Shown here: positions 43,878 through 52,972 of the stretch, piece by piece
Position numbering within the stretch: position 1 is the first letter of the stretch
Layout: each line of letters starts with the position of its first letter
Origin: Lachnospiraceae bacterium
GTDB taxonomy: Bacteria > Bacillota > Clostridia > Lachnospirales > Lachnospiraceae
Direction: 5' to 3'
DNA length: 64,000 bases
Assembly (NCBI GenBank): GCA_022767285.1
Contig: JALENY010000041.1
Location: 28,832-92,831 of the forward strand
Translations under genes and position numbers: made by a program
The notes under the pieces: model-generated
Told to the model about the DNA's origin: nothing
The model's database searches: none
Seen by the model: the letters and a program-made list of their open reading frames with translations, nothing else

Positions 43878-44407
43878 AATGATTCATTCTCCCTTCGGTA
43901 GATTTCCAGTGCGTTCAGGATCGCACTCTGTTTTTCTTCCATCTGTTTTGCTTCATCGGGAACCATATGATCATATCCCAGCAGATGAAGCATACTGTGG
44001 GCAATCAGAAATGCATATTCCCGCTTTCGGCTATGCCCGTATTCACGCGCCTGAGCGATGATCCTCGGCACGGATAATACCATATCTCCCAGCAGCAGCT
44101 CTCCGCTGTCCGGGTCAAAGCAAAAATCCGCCTCCGGTGCGTCGAGGAAACCATATTCTGCCGGCGTTTCAAAATTGATCATGGGAAAGGAAAGCACGTC
44201 CGTTGCCCGATCGATGTCCCGGTGTTCCCGGTTCAGCTCCCGTATTTCTTCATCCGATGTCAATAGGATCTCAACGCATGCCTCATAGGGACAATGTTCC
44301 TGTTCCAGAGCCTGATTTACCACTGCCTCAGCCACCTCCCGGCAGTCAAAATCAAATACAAGGGACAGGTCTTCCTGTTCATATTCATTTGTCAGATTAA
44401 TAGTCAT
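43874..44407 (-). CDS. ybeY: rRNA maturation endoribonuclease YbeY
   Basis: YbeY is a single-strand endoribonuclease for 16S rRNA 3' maturation and ribosome quality control. The zinc-binding HSMLHLLGYDHM motif is present. The ATG at 44407, inside the end of phoH with an AGGA site, gives 177 residues; the longer frame overlaps phoH further. The phoH-ybeY order is conserved. Confidence 0.94.
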   Translation of the reverse strand: MTINLTNEYEQEDLSLVFDFDCREVAEAVVNQALEQEHCPYEACVEILLTSDEEIRELNREHRDIDRATDVLSFPMINFETPAEYGFLDAPEADFCFDPDSGELLLGDMVLSVPRIIAQAREYGHSRKREYAFLIAHSMLHLLGYDHMVPDEAKQMEEKQSAILNALEIYRRENESL

Positions 44408-45401
44408 ATCCGCTTCCTCGTTTTTTGTTTTTTGTGGTCTTTGTCTGTCGTTCATAGGCATCATATGCCTGCACGATTTTCTGAACCAGCGGATGCCGCA
44501 CCACATCCTTGCTGGTTAACTGGCAAAAGGCCAGCTCATTTACATTTTTCAGCACCTGAATAGCCACATCCAGTCCGGATTTTGTTCCGCTCGGAAGATC
44601 CTTCTGGGACAGATCCCCGGTTATGATGACTTTTGAACCAAAACCGATACGGGTCAGAAACATTTTCATCTGAGCCGGTGTGGTATTCTGAGCTTCGTCC
44701 AGTATAATAAATGCATTATCCAGCGTTCTGCCTCGCATGTAGGCAAGGGGTGCCACCTCGATCAGACCTTTCTCCATATTTTTCATGAAGGTTTCCGCAC
44801 CCATTATCTGGTGAAGTGCGTCATACAGCGGCCGCAGATAAGGATCCACCTTACTCTGCAGATCTCCGGGCAGAAATCCCAGCTTCTCTCCAGCCTCAAT
44901 GGCCGGTCTGGTTAGAATGATCCGGCTTACATCGCCGTCTTTAAAAGCTTTTATTGCCATAGCCATGGCAAGATAGGTTTTCCCGGTACCGGCAGGGCCT
45001 ATGCCGAATACGATCATCTTTTTTCGAATCTGATCCACATATTGTTTCTGACCGAGCGTCTTCGGTTTGATCGGTCTCCCGTTTATCGTATGGCAGATGC
45101 AGTCCTGATCGATCTCAACAATAGATTCTTCCTTTTCCTCTTCTGCAAGGGCAAGGGCATAGTTAACATTCTGCATGGTGATGGCGTTGCCGCGTCTTGC
45201 CAGTATGATCAATTGCTCAATGATACTCCTGGCTTTTTTGGCAGCCGTAGGGCTTCCCAATATTTTAATAACGCCGTCTCGGGCGATTAAAGTAACATTC
45301 AAAGTCCGTTCAATTTTTTTCATGTGTTCATCAAACTGGCCGAACACATTAGCGGCGTATTCTGCCGGCAAATCAACGATTGCTTCTATGATTCCGCTCA
45401 T
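44397..45401 (-). CDS. phoH: PhoH-family ATPase
   Basis: This 334-residue cytoplasmic ATPase (PhoH/PhoL type) has Walker A GIGPAGTGKTYLAMAMA near residue 138 and Walker B NAFIILDEAQNTTPAQ. An N-terminal KH-like region of about 100 residues suggests RNA binding. It follows yqfD with GGAGG before the ATG and overlaps ybeY, so a shared role in RNA metabolism is likely. The exact function is not established. Confidence 0.93.
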   Translation of the reverse strand: MSGIIEAIVDLPAEYAANVFGQFDEHMKKIERTLNVTLIARDGVIKILGSPTAAKKARSIIEQLIILARRGNAITMQNVNYALALAEEEKEESIVEIDQDCICHTINGRPIKPKTLGQKQYVDQIRKKMIVFGIGPAGTGKTYLAMAMAIKAFKDGDVSRIILTRPAIEAGEKLGFLPGDLQSKVDPYLRPLYDALHQIMGAETFMKNMEKGLIEVAPLAYMRGRTLDNAFIILDEAQNTTPAQMKMFLTRIGFGSKVIITGDLSQKDLPSGTKSGLDVAIQVLKNVNELAFCQLTSKDVVRHPLVQKIVQAYDAYERQTKTTKNKKRGSGYDY

Positions 45402-46640
45402 TTATTCCTCCTGTATTTGGACTGAAACAGTATCATCCGGTGAAAATGGGCTGTTTTTTCCGATATTTTCTATCACGATTATTTCCCCTTTTGCAATACA
45501 TTTTGCATCAGACATTACTATTTTAACATTATTTTCATATATTTGAACCCCCTTTTTCTCCAAATCAGAAAGAAACCGTGACAAGTGCTGATTCGCAAGC
45601 GAACGGGCCTGCTGTGCAGTATATTTATCCTCTTCTTTTTCATAACTCAGGATTTCTTCCTGCCCATAGAAAAACGGTAAAAATAAGGTGTCTGTCAGAG
45701 AAAACTGCTGGAATTCTCTTATTTTTTTCTGAGTATCCGAAACCGGGCTGTCATAAGAAAGACCGATCCGCCATTTCCCAATCTGGAAAAAAGGGACCGA
45801 TTCCGTGTTCAGCAAAGTTTCCTTTTCATATATCATGGAAAATTCATCATAATATGAACAGACTGTTCTGATTTTAATATCTGCATCGGAATCAACGTAT
45901 TCATAACGGACAACCTCCTGACTGTCATTGTAAATCGGTACAATCCCTTCAACCAGAATATCCCCTTTTTTACACTCCATACCTACGGAATAGAGCGGCG
46001 TACCGCTTCTGGTAATCATATGGACAATGACCCCGTCCTTTTCGCATATAAGATTGGAAGGTTCATTGGACTTTTCCTGCGTTCGATCCTCATCCAGAAT
46101 ATTCTCTTTCATTTCCACGATCAGATTTGTTCCATTAATACGAACCGTCACCCAGGTAATATTCGGGAATGCTTCCCGAAGGGAAGCCGCCAGGGAGGAA
46201 CAGGCTATCTTCTGCTTCATCATTCCATGTGTTACTTCGCAGTTTTCCAGAAATCGCAGAATTTCCTCTTTTCCGTATCCGCTGTTGCCGATAATCTTAA
46301 TGCTCCATATCAGTTGGGATAAAAGAAACATAATTGCCAGCGCAAGACCGACTCCCAGAAAAAAAGTTAGATTATTTTTGATTCGGCCTGCCAGACAGGG
46401 AATTCCCGCCTCCAGTATCACATCGTGCACCACATCCGTCTTCTGACATAATGATTCAAAATCAGAAAGTTTCTTCCTGGATATGGAAAAAACATAATGA
46501 TCATCAACACTCTCCAGATTCCAGATATCAATGCCGTGAAAGGCACACATGTTCCACAATCGCCAAATATCCGATCCGGAGGCCTTGATTCGGAAGTAAC
46601 CGGCTGCAAAACTGCATACACGATTATATAACGGAATCAC
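45402..46640 (-). CDS. yqfD: Sporulation protein YqfD
   Basis: The 412-residue YqfD-family protein has a membrane helix near residues 88-112 (FLGVGLALAIMFLLSQLIW) and an extracellular part with GTNLIVEMKENIL and a GTPLYSVGMECKKGDILVEG segment. YqfD is made in the mother cell during sporulation in Bacillus. The first codon is a GTG that overlaps the GGAGG site, so the true start may be slightly downstream. It lies six bases after yqfC and one base before phoH. Confidence 0.9.
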   Translation of the reverse strand: MIPLYNRVCSFAAGYFRIKASGSDIWRLWNMCAFHGIDIWNLESVDDHYVFSISRKKLSDFESLCQKTDVVHDVILEAGIPCLAGRIKNNLTFFLGVGLALAIMFLLSQLIWSIKIIGNSGYGKEEILRFLENCEVTHGMMKQKIACSSLAASLREAFPNITWVTVRINGTNLIVEMKENILDEDRTQEKSNEPSNLICEKDGVIVHMITRSGTPLYSVGMECKKGDILVEGIVPIYNDSQEVVRYEYVDSDADIKIRTVCSYYDEFSMIYEKETLLNTESVPFFQIGKWRIGLSYDSPVSDTQKKIREFQQFSLTDTLFLPFFYGQEEILSYEKEEDKYTAQQARSLANQHLSRFLSDLEKKGVQIYENNVKIVMSDAKCIAKGEIIVIENIGKNSPFSPDDTVSVQIQEE

Positions 46641-46646
46641 CTCCCA

Positions 46647-46874
46647 TCAATCGCCAAAGCAGATGCTTGAGATTGTCCCCTCAATTTTCATATCTTCGAC
46701 TGTATAATAGGAAATAGACAGACGCTGTCCATAGATGTGAACCGGGCCGGCTTTCGTAAGGAGCGCCACGTGTTCACAGGTATATTCCGTTATTTTACGG
46801 TAATTCTCTATGTAAACACTGTGGCTGCCCCTCAGTTTGAAAGTGGCCTCCTTAAAATCATAAGACACGGGCAA
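46647..46874 (-). CDS. yqfC: Sporulation protein YqfC
   Basis: This 75-residue YqfC-family protein has SVYIENYRKITEYTCEHVAL and a closing TVEDMKIEGTISSICF, the family pattern. The start is a TTG about 11 bases after GGGAGG. YqfC and YqfD form a conserved pair under the mother-cell factor SigE in Bacillus. A matching candidate promoter is just upstream. Confidence 0.88.
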   Translation of the reverse strand: MPVSYDFKEATFKLRGSHSVYIENYRKITEYTCEHVALLTKAGPVHIYGQRLSISYYTVEDMKIEGTISSICFGD

Positions 46875-46904
46875 ATCACAAAATTCCTCCCGTATTTTTG
46901 ATTG

Positions 46905-46931
46905 ATTATATGATTAGGAAATAAATAGTAT
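46905..46931 (-). promoter_or_regulatory. Candidate SigE-type promoter of yqfC-yqfD
   Basis: On the minus strand CATATAAT (46905-46912) matches the SigE -10 CATACANT at seven of eight positions, and ATA (46929-46931) lies 16 bases upstream. The same -10 contains TATAAT, so SigA use is also possible. Confidence 0.4.
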
Positions 46932-47486
46932 GCTAAACCAGAGCACAAGTTTTTCCCCGATGGAGTAGTCCATTTCCAGTTTTTCCAGAAGCGGAAAAAC
47001 CACTATGCCATAACTTTCAATACATGGATGCATGTGATGAGGGAAACGGCATTTTCCATCCGGATAGGTACACTCCCGACAAAGCGAGCAGGAATTGGAG
47101 GAAAGTGCAAATACATTATTTCCATCCTTCGCGATGCGGTCAGCCAGTTTTAACGTAATATCTTCATGCTCGGTATGGGTCTTCAAAACCGAGCTTAAAT
47201 CATAAGCCTCGTCCGCTTCCGCCACTGTTGAAAAAATAAGCGCGAATTTATAATTCATACAGCGTTTTTTACACTCCTCCACAGTACCTACCGCCGGCGG
47301 ACAGGACCATGATGTTCCGTAACGCTCACACTCATGTTTGCAGATATCACGCACTTTTTCAGAAAAGGGGATTTCCGAGACAGGTACAATGGCATATTGG
47401 TAAACGGGATACTTCTTCAAAAAAGATTCGATCCGGCCAACCTCCATTGGATTTTCCTTTTTCAATGACAAATCAATATTTTCCAT
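46914..47486 (-). CDS. DUF2284 metal-binding protein
   Basis: The 190-residue protein is Cys-rich: CKHECERYGTSWSCPPA, then ECKKRC, NSCSLCRECTYPDGKC and HPCIESYG. The pattern matches DUF2284, a presumed iron- or zinc-binding family. No membrane domain is clear apart from a hydrophobic C-terminal tail (VLWFSILFIS). The function is unknown. It lies between cysK and yqfC with a strong GAGGAG site. Confidence 0.85.
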   Translation of the reverse strand: MENIDLSLKKENPMEVGRIESFLKKYPVYQYAIVPVSEIPFSEKVRDICKHECERYGTSWSCPPAVGTVEECKKRCMNYKFALIFSTVAEADEAYDLSSVLKTHTEHEDITLKLADRIAKDGNNVFALSSNSCSLCRECTYPDGKCRFPHHMHPCIESYGIVVFPLLEKLEMDYSIGEKLVLWFSILFIS

Positions 47487-47505
47487 AATTTCTCCTCAAA
47501 ATCAA

Positions 47506-48438
47506 TCAGTCTTCTTCAAATAAAGGTGTGGAAAAGTACCGCTCTGCCGTATCCGGCAGAATGGTGACCACTGTTTTTCCTTTACCCAGCTTTTTTGCCA
47601 GTTTCAGGGCTGCAGCAACGTTCGTTCCGCTGGAAATCCCACACATCAGTCCTTCCAGGCGGGCCAGATCCTTTGCAGTCTGCAGTGCCTCTTCATCTGT
47701 GACAATATAAATATCATCATAAATCTGCTGGTTCAGCACCTCAGGCACAACACCGTCCCCTATTCCCATCTGTATATGGGTACCGATGGTCCCCCCGGCA
47801 AGGATTGCTGCATTCTCAGGCTCAACTGCCCAAATAGTCATATCCGGATTCAGCGCCTTTAATGTTTCGCCGATACCTGTAATACTGCCTCCTGTACCGA
47901 TTCCGGAACAGAATCCGTCAATAGGGCCTGCCACCTGTTCCAGGATCTCAAGACCTGTATAGTGGCGGTGCACCATGGGGTTTGCCTGATTTTCAAACTG
48001 CTGAGGAACGAATACCCTGGGGTTCTCCGCAGCCATCCGTTTTGCAGTCTGCAGGCATTCTTCAATGCATTCTCCGATGTTGCCCGCATCATGGATAAGA
48101 ATTACTTTTGCTCCGTAATGCTCAACCAGAAGTTTTCTCTCTCTGCTCACAGAATCCGGCATAATGATGATTGTTTCATATCCTTTTACCGCTCCGACAA
48201 GAGCAAGGCCTATTCCCTGGTTGCCGCTGGTGGGTTCCACAATGATGGAATCGGGTTTTAATATACCTGCTTTTTCCGCCTCCTGCACCATATTGTAAGC
48301 CGTTCTGGTTTTTACGGAACCACCCACATTCAAACCTTCGAACTTAACCAACAAACGTGCAGCATCCGGGTCGTTCATACGATTTAACTGAATTATAGGT
48401 GTGTGTCCCATAGCCTCAAGAACATTGTTATAAATCAT
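47506..48438 (-). CDS. cysK: Cysteine synthase-family PLP enzyme
   Basis: This 310-residue fold-type II PLP enzyme probably makes cysteine from O-acetylserine and sulfide. The cofactor lysine is in NVGGSVKTRTAYN, and the phosphate-binding GIGTGGSITGIGE and SSGT loops are present. Two motifs differ from classical CysK: SVKTR instead of SVKDR, and PTSGNQG instead of PTSGNTG. This marks a Firmicutes subfamily whose substrate preference may differ. It is followed by DUF2284 and preceded by the serine transporter sstT. Confidence 0.85.
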   Translation of the reverse strand: MIYNNVLEAMGHTPIIQLNRMNDPDAARLLVKFEGLNVGGSVKTRTAYNMVQEAEKAGILKPDSIIVEPTSGNQGIGLALVGAVKGYETIIIMPDSVSRERKLLVEHYGAKVILIHDAGNIGECIEECLQTAKRMAAENPRVFVPQQFENQANPMVHRHYTGLEILEQVAGPIDGFCSGIGTGGSITGIGETLKALNPDMTIWAVEPENAAILAGGTIGTHIQMGIGDGVVPEVLNQQIYDDIYIVTDEEALQTAKDLARLEGLMCGISSGTNVAAALKLAKKLGKGKTVVTILPDTAERYFSTPLFEED

Positions 48439-48462
48439 GATCGATTTCTCCCAACTATTTAA

Positions 48463-49689
48463 TTAAAATTTTACTTCGCGGCCTTCTTTTTGCCATTCTC
48501 TGAATTCCGCCGTTGCCGCAAATAGTACATCTCCGGAAGAATTAATCGCGGTCTCAAGAGAATCCTGAACCACGCCAATGATAAATCCCACGCCAACTAC
48601 CTGCATAGCAATATCGTTGCTGATACCAAATAAAGAACATGCCATCGGAATCAGAAGCAGAGAGCCGCCAGCAACGCCGGATGCACCGCATGCGCCAAGA
48701 GTTGCCAGGAAACTGAGCACAATCGCAGATGGGAAATCTACAGCAATTCCCATAGTATTAGCAGCTGCAAGCGCCATTACAGTGATTGTTATGGCTGCTC
48801 CGTCCATATTGATAGTTGCTCCAAGCGGTATGGATACGGAATACATATCTTTATCAAGACCTAATTTTTCGCAAAGTGCCATATTTACAGGAATGTTGGC
48901 AGCGGAACTTCTGGTAAAAAATGCGGTCAGACCACTCTCCTTAAAGCAGCGCAGAACCAATGGATAAGGATTTCTCTTCAGTGTAATACCGGCAATCAGA
49001 GGATCCACAATCAACGCTACTGCAAGCATACATCCAACAAGAACCAACAGCAGTTTTCCGTAATCGGTAAAAATGCCCAGGCCATTTGTGGATACAGAAG
49101 AAAATACAAGACCCATAATACCAAACGGTGCCATATTGATGATCCAGCGCACTGCCGTTGATACCGCATCAGAAAACTCCGTCAGAATATTTTTTGTATT
49201 GTCAGAAGCAATATTTTTAAGGGCCAGACCGAGAATAACGGCCCATGCCAGAATGCCCACATAATTTGCATTTAAGAGTGCACTGACCGGATTGGATACC
49301 ATGTTGGTCAGAAGAGCTCTTAAAACCTCACCGATTCCGCTTGGCGGTGTCGCGTCACTGACAGCCTCTGTAAGCTTTAAAGTTACCGGGAATGCAAAAC
49401 TGCCGATAACAGCCACCACAGCAGCCAGGAAGGTGCTCATCATATATAAAACAATAACCGTGCGAAATCTTTTCCCAATACCCTTTCCTGCTTTTGCCAG
49501 TGAACTCATGATCAGAATAAATACCAAAATCGGTGCAATTGCTTTCAGTGCCCCTACAAACAGATCACCAAACAGAGATACAATAGTTGCCTTCGGTAAA
49601 ACCACACCCAGCAGCGTACCGATGATCAGTCCGATAACAATGCGAAGGATCAGACTCGTCTCGTTGTACTTCTTTACAATAGCTTTCAT
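48463..49689 (-). CDS. sstT: Serine/threonine:sodium symporter SstT
   Basis: SstT imports serine and threonine with sodium. The 408-residue membrane protein has eight or more helices and the dicarboxylate/amino acid symporter motifs [18 protein letters not shown] and [15 protein letters not shown], the SstT forms. It starts behind AAGGGGGA and has its own promoter. Serine feeds cysteine synthesis by the downstream cysK. Confidence 0.94.
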   Translation of the reverse strand: MKAIVKKYNETSLILRIVIGLIIGTLLGVVLPKATIVSLFGDLFVGALKAIAPILVFILIMSSLAKAGKGIGKRFRTVIVLYMMSTFLAAVVAVIGSFAFPVTLKLTEAVSDATPPSGIGEVLRALLTNMVSNPVSALLNANYVGILAWAVILGLALKNIASDNTKNILTEFSDAVSTAVRWIINMAPFGIMGLVFSSVSTNGLGIFTDYGKLLLVLVGCMLAVALIVDPLIAGITLKRNPYPLVLRCFKESGLTAFFTRSSAANIPVNMALCEKLGLDKDMYSVSIPLGATINMDGAAITITVMALAAANTMGIAVDFPSAIVLSFLATLGACGASGVAGGSLLLIPMACSLFGISNDIAMQVVGVGFIIGVVQDSLETAINSSGDVLFAATAEFREWQKEGREVKF

Positions 49690-49721
49690 TTGAATGTCCC
49701 CCTTAGAATAGAATCTTTTTC

Positions 49722-49750
49722 ATTATATATCATTATTTTAGTATTGTACA
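49722..49750 (-). promoter_or_regulatory. Promoter of sstT
   Basis: On the minus strand TGTACA (49745-49750), a 17-base spacer and TATAAT (49722-49727). Confidence 0.55.
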
Positions 49751-49753
49751 GTA

Positions 49754-49778
49754 GAAAAGCCATTATTAAACGCTTTTC
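49754..49778 (-). terminator. Weak hairpin after rlmH
   Basis: GAAAAGC and GCTTTTC form a 7-bp stem with an 11-base loop just before the sstT promoter. The stem itself supplies the U run, so it may act as a weak terminator. Confidence 0.4.
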
Positions 49779-49784
49779 ACCCTA

Positions 49785-50264
49785 TTATTTATGATAGGGA
49801 CTATTGGTATTAATACGATAGCCACGATAGATCTGTTCCAAAAGCACCATACGCATCAGTTGATGGGGAAATGTCATTTTTGAAAAACTGAGTTTGTAAT
49901 CTGCCCGCTGCAATACATCCCCGGATAAACCCAGAGATCCGCCGATTACAAATATCACGTGTCCGACACCCTGAATTCCAAGAGTCTCCATCTTACGGGC
50001 AAACTCCACCGAATCCAGCATTTTCCCATCAATTGCAAGGGCTATTACATAATCGCCGTCTTTCATATACTTTAATAATTTGTCACCTTCGATTTTTTTA
50101 ATCTGCAGTTCCGTCGTCTCAGAAGCGCCATCTGGTGTCTTTTCATCGGGAACTTCAATAAAATCCAGTTTGCAGTATCGGCTCAGTCTTTTTGTGTATT
50201 CCCCGATACCATCCCGCAGATATTTTTCTTTTATTTTTCCTACACATAATATCGTAATCTTCAT
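49785..50264 (-). CDS. rlmH: 23S rRNA (pseudouridine1915-N3)-methyltransferase
   Basis: RlmH methylates pseudouridine 1915 in helix 69 of 23S rRNA. Starting at the ATG at 50264 (AGGAG four bases before) gives 159 residues, exactly the Firmicutes length; the longer frame runs into untranslated sequence. The SPOUT knot is seen in VGHVIFVIGGSLGLSGDVL and the closing KMTFPHQLMRMVLLEQIYR. Confidence 0.96.
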   Translation of the reverse strand: MKITILCVGKIKEKYLRDGIGEYTKRLSRYCKLDFIEVPDEKTPDGASETTELQIKKIEGDKLLKYMKDGDYVIALAIDGKMLDSVEFARKMETLGIQGVGHVIFVIGGSLGLSGDVLQRADYKLSFSKMTFPHQLMRMVLLEQIYRGYRINTNSPYHK

Positions 50265-50350
50265 CATGCTCCTAAAAAGAATGGGATGCCACATACTTGC
50301 AACATCCCATTTCGTAAAGCAAAATAAAACTTTTCGAAAACTATATAAAA

Positions 50351-50650
50351 TCACTCAAAATCCAGACAAGCACGCTGGCATACGTACGGTCTCACATACG
50401 TATCGGCCACATGTACATGAGCCGGGTGCTTTGCATACACCGCAATATCCTCCGCTTTTTCCAGTGTTGTGACCAGTGCGATCTCGTGTGTGCTGGAAGA
50501 AATAGGCTGCGGTACGAATTCAACAGACAAAAGCCCCGGAACCTGACCGACTAGCTTGCTGAGGTTTTCTTTCATAGCTGATTTTAATTCCGGTTTCTGT
50601 TCATCGGTAATCTCCGGTTTAAAATTCCACATAACAATGTGATGTACCAT
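50351..50650 (-). CDS. Dabb family stress-responsive protein
   Basis: The ATG at 50650 gives 99 residues of the Dabb (dimeric alpha/beta barrel) fold: MVHHIVMWNFKPE at the start and AEDIAVYAKHPAHVHVADTY near the end. The function in bacteria is not defined; plant and bacterial relatives are stress-linked. It lies 16 bases after the Nfn-like pair, so it is probably co-transcribed. Confidence 0.88.
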   Translation of the reverse strand: MVHHIVMWNFKPEITDEQKPELKSAMKENLSKLVGQVPGLLSVEFVPQPISSSTHEIALVTTLEKAEDIAVYAKHPAHVHVADTYVRPYVCQRACLDFE

Positions 50651-50666
50651 TACTTTATACTCCTGT

Positions 50667-52055
50667 TTATTTTTTAGACAAATATTCGTGAATACCTCTT
50701 GCACCGGCTTTTCCTGCTCCCATCGCCAGAATAACCGTTGCAGCACCTGTTACTGCATCACCGCCTGCAAATACTCCTTCTTTGGAGGTCTGACCAAACT
50801 CTTCATCCGCAATGATACATTTTCTTCTATTTGTATCAAGTCCGATGGTAGTGGAAGAAATCAGCGGATTCGGTGAAGTACCAAGTGACATGATAACCGT
50901 ATCTACTTCAATTTCATATTCAGAACCTGGGATCTCAACCGGTCTTCTTCTTCCGGATGCGTCAGGCTCACCAAGTTCCATCTTAATCAGACGGATGCCT
51001 TTCACCCATTCGTTCTCATCGGTCATGATTTCAACCGGATTTGTCAAAAGGTCAAAGATTACGCCCTCTTCTTTTGCATGATGCACTTCTTCCACTCGTG
51101 CAGGAAGTTCTGCCTCACTGCGGCGATAGATAACGTGTACTTCTCCGCCAAGACGAAGAGCGGTTCTTGCTGCGTCCATAGCAACGTTACCGCCGCCTAC
51201 AACAGCTACTTTCTTGCCACGGAAGATCGGGGTATCGTAATCCTCGCGGAATGCCTTCATCAGATTATTACGTGTCAGGTATTCGTTTGCAGAGAATACA
51301 CCGTTGGCGTTTTCTCCCGGAATACCCATGAACATGGGCAGTCCTGCACCGGAACCGATAAATACAGCTTCGAAACCTTCTTCCTGCATCAGGGCATCAA
51401 TGGTAGTTGATTTACCGATGATAACATCTGTCTCAATTTTTACGCCGAGTGCTTTTACGTTCTCAACTTCCGCTGCAACAACTTTGTCTTTCGGAAGACG
51501 GAATTCCGGAATACCATATACAAGCACACCGCCGGTTTTATGCAGTGCCTCAAAAATTGTCACATCATAACCCAATTTTGCCAGATCACCTGCACAGGTA
51601 AGACCGGCAGGGCCGGAACCGATGACAGCTACTTTATGACCGTTTTTCACCTCCGGAGCAACCGGTTTAATACCGTTTTCTTTCGCCCAGTCAGCGACAA
51701 AACGCTCCAGTTTACCGATGGAAATAGACTCACCCTTGATACCGCGGATACATTTTCCCTCACACTGGCTCTCCTGAGGGCAGACACGGCCACAGACTGC
51801 CGGAAGGGAACTGGACTCACTGATGATACGGAAAGCCTCCTCAAATTCGCCTTCTTTTACCTTCTTTACAAAACCCGGAATGTTGATGGAAACCGGACAA
51901 CCGGTAACACATTTTGCATTTTTACAATTAATACAGCGGGAAGCCTCTTCCATCGCCTCTTCTTTATTATAACCAAGACAAACTTCTTCAAAATTTGTCG
52001 CACGCACTTTCGGATCCTGCTCTCTTACAGGAACTTTCTTTAATACATCTGCCAT
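50667..52055 (-). CDS. gltA: NfnB-like / glutamate synthase small-chain-like oxidoreductase
   Basis: This 462-residue flavoprotein is annotated in most genomes as NADPH-dependent glutamate synthase small chain, but no large chain is here. N-terminal cysteines (CINCKNAKCVTGCP and CGRVCPQESQCEGKC) bind two [4Fe-4S] clusters. FAD (VIGSGPAGLTCAGDLAKLG) and NADPH (AVVGGGNVAMDAARTALRLG) domains follow. With its partner encoded immediately upstream it fits NfnB of the electron-bifurcating ferredoxin:NAD(P) transhydrogenase. Confidence 0.88.
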   Translation of the reverse strand: MADVLKKVPVREQDPKVRATNFEEVCLGYNKEEAMEEASRCINCKNAKCVTGCPVSINIPGFVKKVKEGEFEEAFRIISESSSLPAVCGRVCPQESQCEGKCIRGIKGESISIGKLERFVADWAKENGIKPVAPEVKNGHKVAVIGSGPAGLTCAGDLAKLGYDVTIFEALHKTGGVLVYGIPEFRLPKDKVVAAEVENVKALGVKIETDVIIGKSTTIDALMQEEGFEAVFIGSGAGLPMFMGIPGENANGVFSANEYLTRNNLMKAFREDYDTPIFRGKKVAVVGGGNVAMDAARTALRLGGEVHVIYRRSEAELPARVEEVHHAKEEGVIFDLLTNPVEIMTDENEWVKGIRLIKMELGEPDASGRRRPVEIPGSEYEIEVDTVIMSLGTSPNPLISSTTIGLDTNRRKCIIADEEFGQTSKEGVFAGGDAVTGAATVILAMGAGKAGARGIHEYLSKK

Positions 52056-52945
52056 TATTTATCACCTCCGCAATTTCCGCAGCCACCGTGATGGGTATCG
52101 CCTTCACGGAGTTTCAGCAACGCTCTTCCTTCTTCTGTTTTATACATCTGCTGTCTCTTCATCGCTTCATCGAAGTTGATCAGATGTCCGTCAAATTCAG
52201 GACCGTCAACACATGCGAACTTGATCTCACTGCCTACGGACAGACGGCATGCACCGCACATTCCGGTTCCGTCAACCATGATCGGGTTCATGCTGACGAT
52301 GGTCGGGAGACCCAGTTTCTTTGTGGTCATGCATGCAAATTTCATCATGATCATGGGGCCGATGGCAACTACAAGATCATATTTTTTACCCTGATTCTCT
52401 ACCAGGTCAACGATTACTTCCGTTACCAGACCTTTTCTTACATAAGAACCGTCATCTGTTGTGATATAGAGATTTTCCGCTACTTCGCGCATCTCATCTT
52501 CCAGAATCAGAAGGTCTTTTGTTTTTGCACCAACGATAACATCTGCACCAATACCGTGTTCATGCAGCCATTTTACCTGTGGGTATACCGGTGCGGTACC
52601 TACACCACCTGCCACAAAAAGGACCTTTTTATTTTTAACTTCTTCAAAATCATCGGTAACCAGCTCAGAAGGCTTACCGAGCGGTCCGACAAAATCTTCA
52701 AAGTAATCACCAGTCTGCAGTGTTTTCATACGCTCCGTGGAAGCTCCGATCGGCTGGAATACGATCGTAACGGTTCCTTCTTCACGGTCATAATCGCAGA
52801 TCGTCAAAGGAATTCTCTCCCCAACTTCATCGATTTTCACAATAACGAACTGACCGGGTTCGCAATGCTTTGCCACTCTCGGAGCCTCAACGACCATCTT
52901 ATAGATGATATCATTGAGTTTCTCAGCTTTTCTAATCTTGTACAT
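52055..52945 (-). CDS. NfnA-like sulfide/dihydroorotate dehydrogenase-like FAD protein
   Basis: The 296-residue protein has a ferredoxin-reductase FAD/NAD fold (EPGQFVIVKIDEVGERIPLT; VAGGVGTAPVYPQVKWL) and C-terminal cysteines CGACRLSVG and ACVDGPEF for a [2Fe-2S] cluster. It is the small subunit partner of the NfnB-like protein; the stop and start overlap (TAATG). The pair would interconvert NADH, NADPH and reduced ferredoxin in an anaerobe. Confidence 0.88.
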   Translation of the reverse strand: MYKIRKAEKLNDIIYKMVVEAPRVAKHCEPGQFVIVKIDEVGERIPLTICDYDREEGTVTIVFQPIGASTERMKTLQTGDYFEDFVGPLGKPSELVTDDFEEVKNKKVLFVAGGVGTAPVYPQVKWLHEHGIGADVIVGAKTKDLLILEDEMREVAENLYITTDDGSYVRKGLVTEVIVDLVENQGKKYDLVVAIGPMIMMKFACMTTKKLGLPTIVSMNPIMVDGTGMCGACRLSVGSEIKFACVDGPEFDGHLINFDEAMKRQQMYKTEEGRALLKLREGDTHHGGCGNCGGDK

Positions 52946-52972
52946 AACATCCTCCTCTTCTTTCTTATCCGG

